Part shown: in pieces, positions 24,513 through 33,353 of the stretch
Layout of the letters: every line of letters begins with the position of its first letter
Position numbering within the stretch: the first letter of the stretch is position 1
From: an uncultured Bryobacteraceae bacterium
GTDB taxonomy: Bacteria; Acidobacteriota; Terriglobia; Bryobacterales; Bryobacteraceae
DNA length: 33,444 nt
Assembly (NCBI GenBank): GCA_955652915.1
Contig: CATPCJ010000015.1
Span: forward strand, 1-33,444
Reading direction: 5' to 3'
The notes under the pieces: model-generated
What the model saw: only the letters and a program-made list of their open reading frames with translations
What the model was told of the DNA's origin: nothing
Databases searched by the model: none
Program-made: the position numbers and the translations under genes

Positions 24513-26240
24513 CTACTTCACCGAAATCGAGTAGGGCATCAATTTCAAGAAGCCGCCTCGGGACAGGGCTGAGACTGGAAGGTCGTCCAAAGCCTTTTCT
24601 ATCTTCAGCTCGATCGCGGCGGATTCGTCGGAGCGGTTGAATATCTGATCGAACACGCTTCGTTTCGCTGGATATGGTACCAGGGTGATCTTGTCGCTAG
24701 CCGCGATGTTTGCCTTCTTTCGGATCAGTTCCACCGCCCGGTCGAAACCGCCCAACTCATCCACCAGGCCATTCAACTTGGCCTGCGCGCCCAACCACAC
24801 GCGGCCTTGCGCCAACGGCTCGATCTGCTCGAAAGTCTTCTTGCGTCCCTCGGCTACTTTGCCTACGAACGATCGATAGAACGCATCGATCTGGCCGGCC
24901 AGTTTCCGCCGTTGATCGTCATTCAGCGGCGAATAGTCGGAATCCAGATCCGCGTAGCGGCCACGCGTCAGCAGTTGCTTGTTCACGCCGATTTTGTCAT
25001 ACAGTCCGTGCAAACTCATGCGAGCATAGATCACGCCGATGGACCCCGTTAAAGTGTTGGGATAGGCGATAATCGGATCGCCGGTAATCGCCATGTAGTA
25101 GCCGCCCGATGCCGCCAGATCGCTCATCGAGATCACCATCGGCTTCTTTCTGCTCAGGTTCCTCTCAGCGTGCAGAATCTCGTCCGAAGCAGTTACTTCG
25201 CCGCCTGGGGAATCGACGCGCAGAATGACACCCTTGATGCTGGAATCGTCCTCTACCTGTTTCAGCAATTTGATAAATGAGGAAGCGGTGATGCCCTGGT
25301 CGTCCGACGAACCACTCCTGCCCCGCGAAATTGCGCCATCGCCGACAATCAGCGCGATTCGCTTTGTGACTCCACCCGGCGCCACCGCCGATTTCAAATA
25401 TGCCTTGCCCGAAATCTTTTTCAACTCGGACTGCTTGAGGCGATTCTTCATGTCATCGCCCGCCTGCTCTTCGTATCCGAATGCATCCACCAATCCATTG
25501 GCCAACGCGTCTTTCGCCATGAATGGACCATTGTCTATCAGCGCGCGAACGGCATCGGACTGCTTCTTCCTTCCCTGCGCAATCGCGTCGATCAGGTTGC
25601 CGTAATATTGATCGAGGATCTGATCCAGGACCTCCTTGGTCTCCGGCGACATTGAGGTCTGGGTAAGCAGATCGCCAGCGTCCTTGTACTTGCCGGCGTG
25701 AATCACGTCCGCTTTGATTCCCAGCTTGTCCAAGGTGTTCTTGATGAAGATGCCCTCGACGCGCATTCCTTTCAGATCGAGCGAATCTTCGGGTGAAATG
25801 ATGATGCGATCGGTCGCGCTGGCAAGATAATACTCGCGCGCGCCGGGCTCCCGCAGATAGGCGATGATCGGCTTGCCGGACTTCTTGAATTGCAGAATGT
25901 CGTCGCGCACCTCCTGCATCTTGGCCCATCCAATACCCGCTCCGCGAGGCTCGAAGATGATTCCCTTCACCTTGGGATCCGCGGCGGCCCTGCGGAACGT
26001 CTCCCACATTTCGTGTACGGTCATGGGAGTCTGCGCTTCGAACATCGGCAGCGGGATCTCGGCTGGAGTTTTCTCGGGCAGCCCGCCTTCGAGCTTCAGA
26101 ATCAGCGTCGATCCGTCGGCCACCGTCACGGGTTTATCGCCGAACGATCCGGCCAACTTCACGATGGCGAAGCCGATAATCAGCAGGGTCAGTCCCGAAA
26201 CCAGGATTCCAACTATTAGTCCGATGAGGAAGTTTTTCAC
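24513..26240 (-). CDS. sppA: Signal peptide peptidase SppA, 67K type
   Basis: A 575-residue membrane-anchored serine protease that degrades signal peptides left in the membrane after protein export. One N-terminal membrane helix (5-30), then two tandem ClpP-like domains as in the long E. coli form. The catalytic dyad is visible: Lys184 in the first domain (VIHAGKYKDAGD) and Ser378 in the second (SDLAASGGYYMA). Other landmarks: GIIFEPRGAGIGWAKMQEVRDDI, GVILRVDSPGGEVTASDEI, NTLTGSIGVIYARMSL, and GRVWLGAQAKLNGLVDELGGFDRAVEL. The gene begins 13 bp after the stop of the sugar-isomerase gene, so both are probably co-transcribed. Confidence 0.95.
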   Translation of the reverse strand: MKNFLIGLIVGILVSGLTLLIIGFAIVKLAGSFGDKPVTVADGSTLILKLEGGLPEKTPAEIPLPMFEAQTPMTVHEMWETFRRAAADPKVKGIIFEPRGAGIGWAKMQEVRDDILQFKKSGKPIIAYLREPGAREYYLASATDRIIISPEDSLDLKGMRVEGIFIKNTLDKLGIKADVIHAGKYKDAGDLLTQTSMSPETKEVLDQILDQYYGNLIDAIAQGRKKQSDAVRALIDNGPFMAKDALANGLVDAFGYEEQAGDDMKNRLKQSELKKISGKAYLKSAVAPGGVTKRIALIVGDGAISRGRSGSSDDQGITASSFIKLLKQVEDDSSIKGVILRVDSPGGEVTASDEILHAERNLSRKKPMVISMSDLAASGGYYMAITGDPIIAYPNTLTGSIGVIYARMSLHGLYDKIGVNKQLLTRGRYADLDSDYSPLNDDQRRKLAGQIDAFYRSFVGKVAEGRKKTFEQIEPLAQGRVWLGAQAKLNGLVDELGGFDRAVELIRKKANIAASDKITLVPYPAKRSVFDQIFNRSDESAAIELKIEKALDDLPVSALSRGGFLKLMPYSISVK

Positions 26241-26253
26241 GTTTGCTCCTGCT

Positions 26254-27123
26254 TCACTGTCCGCTCAAAATCAGATCGACGCGGCGGCTTACATCTTCCA
26301 GATACGCTTTATCCCCACCTGGAAGTTCCACTGTTGCCGACCCGTGGTACCCGATATCGGCTAATGCGCGGCGCACTTCTTTCCAATTGATTTCGCCTTC
26401 GCGCAGCATTACAAAGTCGGCCACTCGTTTCTTCAGGTTCGGGTCCTGCCGGAAGGTGAAATCCTTGAGATGCAGCTTGACGATGCGCTTGCCCAGGGTG
26501 CGAATCCAGTCCTGCGGGTAACCTGAGATTACCACGTTGCCGACATCGAAATAAGCGCGCACCCAGGGACTTTGGAACGAGTCGATGTAGCGCGCGAATT
26601 CAAGCGGACTCAGCAGAAACTTGTTCCAGACTTCTTCCACCGCGACGATCACCTTGAGCTCTTCAGCCAGCGGAATCATTTTGCGGATCTGCGTTTGCGA
26701 GCGATCCCAGGCCTGCTGGTAGCTAGTCTCGGCATTCACCACCGCCGGCACCAGCAAGACTGTATCGGCGCCCCATAAGCTTGCGTTTCGGAAACTGGTC
26801 TTGAGTCCTTCAATGCTCTTGGCGACGATTTCCGGATCGGCCGCGGACAAGGGATACTTCCAGTGATCGCGATTCATCACGGAGTGAATGCGCACGCCTG
26901 TTTGCTTACTTGCGGCCAGAATTTCTTCTGCCTGATGCGCATCGTCCATGGTTCCGCACTCTATCTGCTCAAAGCCCGCATCGCGGGCGAGTTGGAACCG
27001 ATCCTGGATACTCATTTGCGCGGGGAGCATGCTGAATAGAACGGCCTTGTGGATGGGCAGGCGTTCGGCGGCGCGGCTACTGAGAGTGAGACTGCAGCCG
27101 GCCAGAAAGGTTCGTCGGGTCAC
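26254..27123 (-). CDS. Tat-exported TIM-barrel sugar isomerase/epimerase-like protein
   Basis: About 289 residues from GTG 27123, giving the neat Tat start MTRRTFLAGCSLTLSS; a TTG at 27129 adds two residues. The cysteine in LAGC could be lipidated, but a plain Tat signal is as likely. The rest is an AP-endonuclease-2/xylose-isomerase-like barrel: FQLARDAGFEQIECGTMDD, VRIHSVMNRDHWKYPL, VAVEEVWNKFLL, RAYFDVGNVVISGYPQDWI, RIVKLHLKDFTF, GEINWKEVRRALADIGYHGSATVELPGGD. The E, D, H and E in EEVW, YFDVGN, KLHLKD and TVELPG are the usual metal ligands. Tat-exported members are frequent in acidobacteria and planctomycetes; the sugar substrate is unknown. It starts the unit with sppA. Confidence 0.87.
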   Translation of the reverse strand: MTRRTFLAGCSLTLSSRAAERLPIHKAVLFSMLPAQMSIQDRFQLARDAGFEQIECGTMDDAHQAEEILAASKQTGVRIHSVMNRDHWKYPLSAADPEIVAKSIEGLKTSFRNASLWGADTVLLVPAVVNAETSYQQAWDRSQTQIRKMIPLAEELKVIVAVEEVWNKFLLSPLEFARYIDSFQSPWVRAYFDVGNVVISGYPQDWIRTLGKRIVKLHLKDFTFRQDPNLKKRVADFVMLREGEINWKEVRRALADIGYHGSATVELPGGDKAYLEDVSRRVDLILSGQ

Positions 27124-27260
27124 AGGCAATTCATTCTACAACGTTGCTAACTAACTGAAGGATACGTTATCTATTTTACATTTGCTTCCAAGCAGTTACC
27201 ACATCCGCCAAGTTTGTAACCTTGTTTTCGCTCAGAGAAACACGTAACGTGGGCTTGCTA

Positions 27261-30200
27261 ATGACCAGGTATCAAATCACCTTAACTCTTACTCTTATCT
27301 CTGCCACAATTTCGACCGCAGCCGCGAAGCAACCCATCGGGAGCAAACTCCCGATGAGCTTCGAACCCAATGTTGGCCAGACCGATTCACGCGTGAACTT
27401 TCTGGCCCATAGCGACGGTTATGCCTTGTTTTTGACGCCCACAGGCGGGACGCTCAGTTTCGGCGCGTCCAAAATGAGCATCACCCTGATTGGGGCTAAC
27501 CCGTCGGCGCGCCCGGAGGGGATCGAGCCCTTACCGGGTAAGAGCAATTATCTTGTGGGAAACGATCCGGCGAAATGGCGGACGAACATCGCCAACTTCG
27601 CGAGAGTCCGGTATAGAGAAATTTATCCGGGCGTGGATATGGTTTATTACGGCAACCAGCAACAGCTCGAGTATGACCTGGTGGTGGCTCCCGGCGCGGA
27701 CCCTCGCGCCATTCAACTCGCCTTTACCGGTATTCAAAGCATGCGAATCGCATCCAACGGAGACCTGATTCTCAGTGTCGCGGGTGGAGAGATATGCCAA
27801 CACAAGCCTGTGATCTATCAAGAGGCGAATGGCGTCCGGCAGTCCGTCGAGGGACGTTATGTCCGCAAGGGGAGCCGGAGGATCGGCTTCGAGGTAGCGA
27901 AGTATGATGCGAGCAGACCGCTGGTCATCGATCCGCGTTTGATCTATTCCACATACCTGGCCGGCACGACGCTTCCATTCCGGCCCACCGGCGACGCGGA
28001 TCAAGGCAATGCCATCGCCGTGGATTCGCAGGGGAACGCTTACGTGACCGGTTGGACTACGTCTTCCGATTTTCCTATCAAAGGAACAATTCAGCCGGCG
28101 AAAGTCGCCAACACGCAAGCCGCCTTTGTGACGAAGATGAATGCTTCGGGTTCAGCGGTGGTCTATTCGACGTACCTTGGCGGGAGCTTTAATCGCGACG
28201 AGGGTCGCGGCATTGCGGTAGATTCCGCAGGCCGTGCGTATGTGGTGGGCCGGACTCATGCCACAAACTTTCCCGTCACGCCGACTGCTTTCGCGACAGC
28301 TCGTCCCAACGGTGGCGCTTTCGTGACGGTATTGAATCCGGCGGGCGACGGACTGGTCTATTCGACCTATTTGGGCGGGCAGGATAGTTTCACTGATGAA
28401 GCCACGGCGGTTGCACTGGACGCAGCGGGCAACGCTTACGTAACTGGTACGACGCAATCGGCGAATTTCCCCATTACACTGGGGGCTTACCAGACCTCAC
28501 CAGGCGGCATCTGGATAGCGAAATTGAATCCCGCAGCGTCCGGCAATGCTTCTCTGGTCTATTCCACCTACCTCGGTAAAGGGCTTCCGGTGAGCCGAGG
28601 CATTGCGGTGGACTCGTCCGGTAACGCCTATATCACAGGAAGCAACAATGTACCAGGCTTCGCTACGCCCGGGGCTTTCCAGACTTCTTTCCAGGGCGGT
28701 GGGAATGATGCCTTCGTGGCAAAGTTGAATGCCACCGGGAGTGCGCTGGTCTACTCGACCTACCTGGGGGGCAGCGGCGACGATCTGGGTTATGGAATTG
28801 CCGTGGATGCACTGGGCAGCGCGTATGTTGCAGGGTCTACCATTTCGACGAACTTTCCGATAACCCCTGGCGCTTTTCAGACGTCTTTTCAGAGCGGACG
28901 GAGTCACTGCTTCGTGACAAAATTGAATCCGGCCGGTGATGGGCTGATTTACTCCACGTTCCTGGCCGGGACTGGCGATGTTTCAGAACAGTGTAGTAGC
29001 ATGGCGGTGGATTTCGCCGGCAATGCCTACGTGGCCGGCAGCACAAACTCAATTACCTTTCCCGTGACACCCGACGGATTTCGGGATGCAATACCCTCAA
29101 CCATCAAAGGTTTCGCGGCAAAGCTGAGCGCGGCAGGCGATCAACTGGTCTACTCTACCTATCTTGCGGGCCAAAACTTCGACGCTGCCTATGGCATTGC
29201 CGTGGACGCTTTCGGGAATGCCTTTGTAACTGGAGCCAGCTCGTCCTCCACGTTCCCTGTGACGCCGGGCGCCTTCCAAACGAATGGAACGCCGTGTTGC
29301 TCGCAGAAGGCGTTTGTCACGGTGATCGCCGCCAATACCGGCGTGGCGCTTACGCAATCGGGATTCACCTTTCAGGCGGTGCAGGGTGGCGGCGCGCCAT
29401 CGCCCAGGATTTTCCGGTTTTTTAACGCGACCTCACAGTCGCTGAATTTCACCGTCGCGGCGTCCACTCTTGCGGGTGGTCCCTGGTTGAACGCGACGCC
29501 ACGCACCGGCTCCGTCGGCCCGGACCAGCCCGTCGCCATCAGCGTGAGCGTCAATCAGGCCGGCCTCGTGCCGGGAGATTACTATGGGCAAGTTCGGATA
29601 GATGCTCCGGGGGCACCCAATGCTCCGCAGTTTCTTACGGTGGTTTTGAATGTCTCGGCGCCAACCATCAATCCGGGACCAGTCGTCGAGCCGACCGGGC
29701 TAGCTTTTGTAGGACTGATCGGCGCGACCACTCCGGCGGCCCAGTCGGTTCGTATTACAAATCTCACCAATCGCAGCAGTTCGTTTACCGCCACCGGAAC
29801 GTCGACAAGTGGCCCGAACTGGTTCACTATTTCACCGGCGAGTGGTATTGTGGCGCCGAATCAGCCGGTGGATATCAAAGTACAGCCCAACGCTGGACTT
29901 CCCGCAGGCATATACCGCGGAACCCTGACGCTACAGTTTCCGCAGGACGGCGCCACCCGCACCGTGGATCTGCTGCTGGTGGTAACAACGGTATTGAACC
30001 CGTCCGCCGCATTGGAGGGGGCGATGTCGACCCCTGCTGCCACGGCCACGTGTACACCGTCGAAGCTGCTGCCGGTTTTTACTTTGCTTGGATCGAACTT
30101 CACCGCCCCGGCCGCTTGGCCTGCCGCAATCGAAGTGACTGTATTAGACGATTGCGGCTCGGCGATGCGCACTGGATCGGTGGTCAGCTCCTTCTCTAAT

Positions 30201-31082
30201 GGCGATCCACCACTGAATCTCGGTTCGCAGCAGGACGGACATTGGTCGGCAACGTGGGCTCCCGGTAATCCGCGGACCACGTCCATGGTGGTGACGGTAA
30301 CCGCGCAGCAACCCGAAGCTAACTTACAGGGTACAGTGCAGGTGGGCGGCAACGTTCAGGACAACCCGGAAATTCCGTTCTTACCCATGGGCGCGATGGT
30401 GAGCGCCGGCAGTTACATGGGCACTCCTTCGCCAGGGGAATTGGTCTCGATATTCGGCGTCAAGCTGGCCGATGGAATGGAGCTTGCGTCGGGGTTGCCG
30501 TTGAAGACCTTGATGCAAGGGTCGCAACTGGTCTTTGCCGGGCGGGCGCTGCCGCTTCTGTTTGCGAGTCCGAATCAAGTGAACGCCGTGGTGCCCTATT
30601 CAATCGCTCCAGGCGCGACCTATCAGTTGATCGCGCAGAGAGGGACGCGCCTGTCGGTTCCCCAATCGGTAACAGTGGCCCCAGCCGAGCCCGCCATCTT
30701 TACGACGGATTCCTCGGGCAAAGGGCAAGGGCACATCCACGTCTACGTTAGTGCGACGGATCAGCCGCTGGCCGATTCCGGCCATCCGGCCAAAGTGGGC
30801 GACGTGCTGATCATGTACTGCGCGGGACTCGGCGCGGTTGTGCCTGCCATCGATGCGGGGGTGATCGTAGATCGCTTGACCAAGACCATGAATCCGGTGG
30901 GCGTGACCATCGGTGGTGTCCCCGCGATCGTGCAGTTCTCCGGATTGACTCCTGGATTCACGGGGCTCTATCAATTAAATGTAGTGGTGCCGGGTGGTGT
31001 TCCTGGTGGCGATGGCGTGCCTGTTGTGCTTTCTGTCGCCGGGGTGTCCAGTGCACCGGTGACCATGTCGGTTCAAAACTGA
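27261..31082 (+). CDS. Giant extracellular SBBP beta-propeller-repeat protein with TIGR03437 domain
   Basis: From ATG 27261 the product has 1273 residues and a signal peptide (LTLTLISATISTAAA); TTG 27222 and GTG 27249 are less likely starts. Residues about 30-230 are the domain that usually precedes SBBP repeats (FEPNVGQTDSRVNFLAHSDGYALFLTPTG, YPGVDMVYYGNQQQLEYDLVVAPGADP). Seven SBBP repeats follow (coding about 27940-29345), each with YSTYLGG, GIAVDSxGNAYVTG and FPVTPGAFQT, probably one propeller. Two Ig-like/BACON-type domains come next (SLNFTVAASTLAGGPWLNATPRTGSV; SSSFTATGTSTSGPNWFTISPASGIVAPNQPV), and the C-terminal 230 residues are TIGR03437 (ELVSIFGVKLADG, SPNQVNAVVPYSIAPG, GDVLIMYCAGLGAV, GLYQLNVVVPGGVPGG). 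Function unknown; surface adhesion or polymer binding is a guess. Confidence 0.9.
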   Translation: MTRYQITLTLTLISATISTAAAKQPIGSKLPMSFEPNVGQTDSRVNFLAHSDGYALFLTPTGGTLSFGASKMSITLIGANPSARPEGIEPLPGKSNYLVGNDPAKWRTNIANFARVRYREIYPGVDMVYYGNQQQLEYDLVVAPGADPRAIQLAFTGIQSMRIASNGDLILSVAGGEICQHKPVIYQEANGVRQSVEGRYVRKGSRRIGFEVAKYDASRPLVIDPRLIYSTYLAGTTLPFRPTGDADQGNAIAVDSQGNAYVTGWTTSSDFPIKGTIQPAKVANTQAAFVTKMNASGSAVVYSTYLGGSFNRDEGRGIAVDSAGRAYVVGRTHATNFPVTPTAFATARPNGGAFVTVLNPAGDGLVYSTYLGGQDSFTDEATAVALDAAGNAYVTGTTQSANFPITLGAYQTSPGGIWIAKLNPAASGNASLVYSTYLGKGLPVSRGIAVDSSGNAYITGSNNVPGFATPGAFQTSFQGGGNDAFVAKLNATGSALVYSTYLGGSGDDLGYGIAVDALGSAYVAGSTISTNFPITPGAFQTSFQSGRSHCFVTKLNPAGDGLIYSTFLAGTGDVSEQCSSMAVDFAGNAYVAGSTNSITFPVTPDGFRDAIPSTIKGFAAKLSAAGDQLVYSTYLAGQNFDAAYGIAVDAFGNAFVTGASSSSTFPVTPGAFQTNGTPCCSQKAFVTVIAANTGVALTQSGFTFQAVQGGGAPSPRIFRFFNATSQSLNFTVAASTLAGGPWLNATPRTGSVGPDQPVAISVSVNQAGLVPGDYYGQVRIDAPGAPNAPQFLTVVLNVSAPTINPGPVVEPTGLAFVGLIGATTPAAQSVRITNLTNRSSSFTATGTSTSGPNWFTISPASGIVAPNQPVDIKVQPNAGLPAGIYRGTLTLQFPQDGATRTVDLLLVVTTVLNPSAALEGAMSTPAATATCTPSKLLPVFTLLGSNFTAPAAWPAAIEVTVLDDCGSAMRTGSVVSSFSNGDPPLNLGSQQDGHWSATWAPGNPRTTSMVVTVTAQQPEANLQGTVQVGGNVQDNPEIPFLPMGAMVSAGSYMGTPSPGELVSIFGVKLADGMELASGLPLKTLMQGSQLVFAGRALPLLFASPNQVNAVVPYSIAPGATYQLIAQRGTRLSVPQSVTVAPAEPAIFTTDSSGKGQGHIHVYVSATDQPLADSGHPAKVGDVLIMYCAGLGAVVPAIDAGVIVDRLTKTMNPVGVTIGGVPAIVQFSGLTPGFTGLYQLNVVVPGGVPGGDGVPVVLSVAGVSSAPVTMSVQN
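27940..29345 (+). repeat. Seven tandem SBBP-repeat coding units
   Basis: Seven coding units of about 180-220 bp, each starting near CTGGTCTATTCGACCTACCT and carrying GGCAATGCCTACGT-like and TTTCCCGTGACGCC-like segments. They vary in length and are well diverged, so they are old repeats kept by selection on protein structure. Confidence 0.8.
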
Positions 31083-31192
31083 TATTGGGTCTGAGAGCAA
31101 GGTGATCCGTCGCCGTGACACGACCGTAGCCTGCGTTTGAGTTTCCGAAGCGGAACATTGGCTCGTACCAAGGGAATTTATTGGACACGATC

Positions 31193-31229
31193 GGCAGAGC
31201 GCAGACTCGTGCCGGTTTGCCGCTCTGCC
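31193..31229. repeat. 9-bp-stem hairpin between convergent giant-protein and TIR genes
   Basis: GGCAGAGCG (31193-31201) and CGCTCTGCC (31221-31229) pair perfectly around a 19-base loop (CAGACTCGTGCCGGTTTGC). It lies 6 bases from the TIR gene stop and looks like a dispersed palindromic repeat that may also end transcripts. The rest of 31083-31235 holds nothing recognisable. Confidence 0.55.
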
Positions 31230-31235
31230 TGAAGT

Positions 31236-33353
31236 TCAATCCCACCTTTTGGGCGGCTTGAGTTCCTGGCGCAGTCGGTCGAGAGCGGCGCGGTAGTCAT
31301 CCGGGTCTTTCCACCGGCTGAAATCGCCAATTTGCCGTTCACCACGTATCTCTACAGCCCACGGTTGCGGCGACTTCAGCACCGCGTCGTCCAGGCGAAT
31401 CGGAACGAGCACCTTTCTTTTCTCACTGACCTCGCGATCCACCGCTGCTTTGACCTCAAATTCAACCCACTCACTCGTAACAGATTCACCGGATAGCACA
31501 AGCAGTAATCTGTCGTACTTGCGAATAGCACGGATAATTAGTTGGCGGAATTCATCGCCCGTCTTCAGGCTCTCCGGGGCAAACCAACATTCCACACCAC
31601 TCATTACCAGATCGTTGTAAAACTGATTGGCGAAGACGTGATCCTTGCTCGAATAACTGATAAAACAGGAATAGTATTCCGCTTCCACCGGCCACTCGCC
31701 CACAATTCGCTCAAACTCCGCTCCGTCGTTGTTTACAGAGTGAATGGAGGAATCCGTCAGGTCGACGAGATTTCGGAAGCTCACGTTGTAAAGCAGCATT
31801 TCACCGACCACGGCTTTGCGAAGGAAGACGCTCGAGTTGAGGTTCCAACGCGCCGGACCTGTATACTCGACCCGATTCTGGCGATCCCCGGAGCTGATGA
31901 CCAGACGGCCAATCCGCGCGGTTGAAAAGTCGATTGCATCGCCTAAAGGCTGCGGATCCCGTTGGAGTGTCGCCATCAGCCGCAAGATACCGCTAATTTC
32001 TGAGCCGTAGAATGTCAGGGTTCCGCTCTCTACTGCAACATCGGCGATCGACACATCGCCATGGAATCGGCCGCTTGACAGATCGGCGCCCTTTGAAAAG
32101 TTGCAGTGATAGAAGCTGAGGGCTCTACCGGCTCGCGCAACCCGGAAGAACGGCTTCTCACGGAAGTGCGACAAAGAGAAATCAGCTCCCGCCGCGAAGT
32201 TCGTTTCGATGAAACGGGTGTCCGATGCAAACTCGCAGCCCACGGCTTGAAAGAGTCGAGTGAAGTGTGCGTTTGAGAGACCTACTACATCGAATGTGCA
32301 TTCTGTGAGCAGGACGGCGCCGGACAGCGTCACAACCCTCGATGCAATCAGCCGGTCTGTAAAGCGGCAACCATGCATGCGGATGTTCGGCGTGATGGGT
32401 GAAGGCGCCATCCCCAGGTCCACCACGCCTGAGATCTCGCAGTGGTTGAGGGTGACGTCGCGATGTTCTCTGAGCGCCTCGATGATCTCGGCCGCTTTCA
32501 CCACAATCGCGGCAGTGCTTCCGGAAGCCGAGAAAGGCCGCGGCCGGCGTGGCGCCTCGATGACCTCGCCGCGAAGAATCTTTAGCGATCGCAGTATGAA
32601 CGACGCACCGCCGGCGAACGAAGAACTATTCAAGATGACAAATTGGGATAGATGAGGGCACGGATGATGGCAGCTCAGGACCGTTGCGAAGCTCACGCCA
32701 TCCTCGCTCCACTCGACTGTGAAATCGTCACTCGAACGTATGATGCGAAACCAGTTCCGGTTCCGCGGAGTGCGGGTGAGTTCTTTGCACTGCGGCTCCG
32801 CGGGTTCGTTGTACATGCAGGCAACCAGCGCGTGGCTTTTCGGATCAAGGTCCGCCGACCGCACTAAAGCAATACCGTGTTGATAGAGTTGGTTCGGTTC
32901 TTCAATCGCGACGCCAAAGTGCGCAGCGCGTCCGTTAGTTCTCGTTTCGAAGTCGTAGTCGATCAGCGCCTCAACCGACCATTCCGATCCCCGGAACTCC
33001 AAGACCATCTTTGCCGTGGGAGGCTGAGGGCGGCCGAGCGAGTCAATCGTGAAGAAATCTAACGCCGAAGCAGGTCCATCGGGTCCCGGGGTGATGCTGT
33101 AGAGTAGTCCGTCACTCCGCCGCGTCAAGTTGCCCACGCCAGGCAGAATGTCGTAAAAGCGGGCAAGTTCCGGGTTTGAGAAGTCATCGACGAGTTCACG
33201 CATGTGTTTCGCAGCTTGCGAATGACTGGGCCACGCCCCTGCGATTATACGCCGAGTTGATTTCGGCCCGCTTCCAGCAATTGCGAGGTAGTGCGCTAAA
33301 TAGCGCACTACCAATTGCGAGCCGGCTAGGTCAGGAATAATTGCCGAGTCCAT
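31236..33353 (-). CDS. TIR-domain protein with jelly-roll-like N-terminus and pentapeptide-like middle
   Basis: A 705-residue protein without signal peptide. Residues about 55-270 look like a concanavalin-like/DUF1349-type beta-sandwich (DDFSNPELARFYDILPG, AAHFGVAIEEPNQLYQHGIALVRSADLD, FRIIRSSDDFTVEWSEDGVSF). Residues about 300-545 carry degenerate pentapeptide-type repeats predicting a beta-helix (TLNHCEISGVVDLG, MHGCRFTDRLIASR, FIETNFAAGADFSLSHF, FYHCNFSKGADLSSGRFHGDVSIADV). Residues 559-705 are a TIR domain: YYSCFISYSSKDHVFANQFYNDL, ECWFAPESLKTGDEF, and SEWVEFEV with Trp629 and Glu633, the WxxxE layout of catalytically active TIR NADases. The ATG at 33353 has no clear ribosome binding site and the first 50 residues run through a palindrome, so ATG 33203 may be the true start. 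No partner gene is visible in the window. Confidence 0.85.
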   Translation of the reverse strand: MDSAIIPDLAGSQLVVRYLAHYLAIAGSGPKSTRRIIAGAWPSHSQAAKHMRELVDDFSNPELARFYDILPGVGNLTRRSDGLLYSITPGPDGPASALDFFTIDSLGRPQPPTAKMVLEFRGSEWSVEALIDYDFETRTNGRAAHFGVAIEEPNQLYQHGIALVRSADLDPKSHALVACMYNEPAEPQCKELTRTPRNRNWFRIIRSSDDFTVEWSEDGVSFATVLSCHHPCPHLSQFVILNSSSFAGGASFILRSLKILRGEVIEAPRRPRPFSASGSTAAIVVKAAEIIEALREHRDVTLNHCEISGVVDLGMAPSPITPNIRMHGCRFTDRLIASRVVTLSGAVLLTECTFDVVGLSNAHFTRLFQAVGCEFASDTRFIETNFAAGADFSLSHFREKPFFRVARAGRALSFYHCNFSKGADLSSGRFHGDVSIADVAVESGTLTFYGSEISGILRLMATLQRDPQPLGDAIDFSTARIGRLVISSGDRQNRVEYTGPARWNLNSSVFLRKAVVGEMLLYNVSFRNLVDLTDSSIHSVNNDGAEFERIVGEWPVEAEYYSCFISYSSKDHVFANQFYNDLVMSGVECWFAPESLKTGDEFRQLIIRAIRKYDRLLLVLSGESVTSEWVEFEVKAAVDREVSEKRKVLVPIRLDDAVLKSPQPWAVEIRGERQIGDFSRWKDPDDYRAALDRLRQELKPPKRWD
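33278..33321. repeat. 24-bp palindrome flanked by 10-bp direct repeats
   Basis: GTAGTGCGCTAA (33288-33299) is followed at once by ATAGCGCACTAC (33300-33311), forming a near-perfect palindrome. It is flanked by perfect direct repeats CAATTGCGAG at 33278-33287 and 33312-33321, as if a tiny palindromic element had inserted with target duplication. It overlaps the N-terminal codons of the longest TIR-protein frame. Confidence 0.75.

Noticed and set aside
27940..29345. Tandem units as a CRISPR or satellite array
   Set aside because: They are diverged in-frame SBBP protein repeats of variable length, not short identical repeats with spacers.
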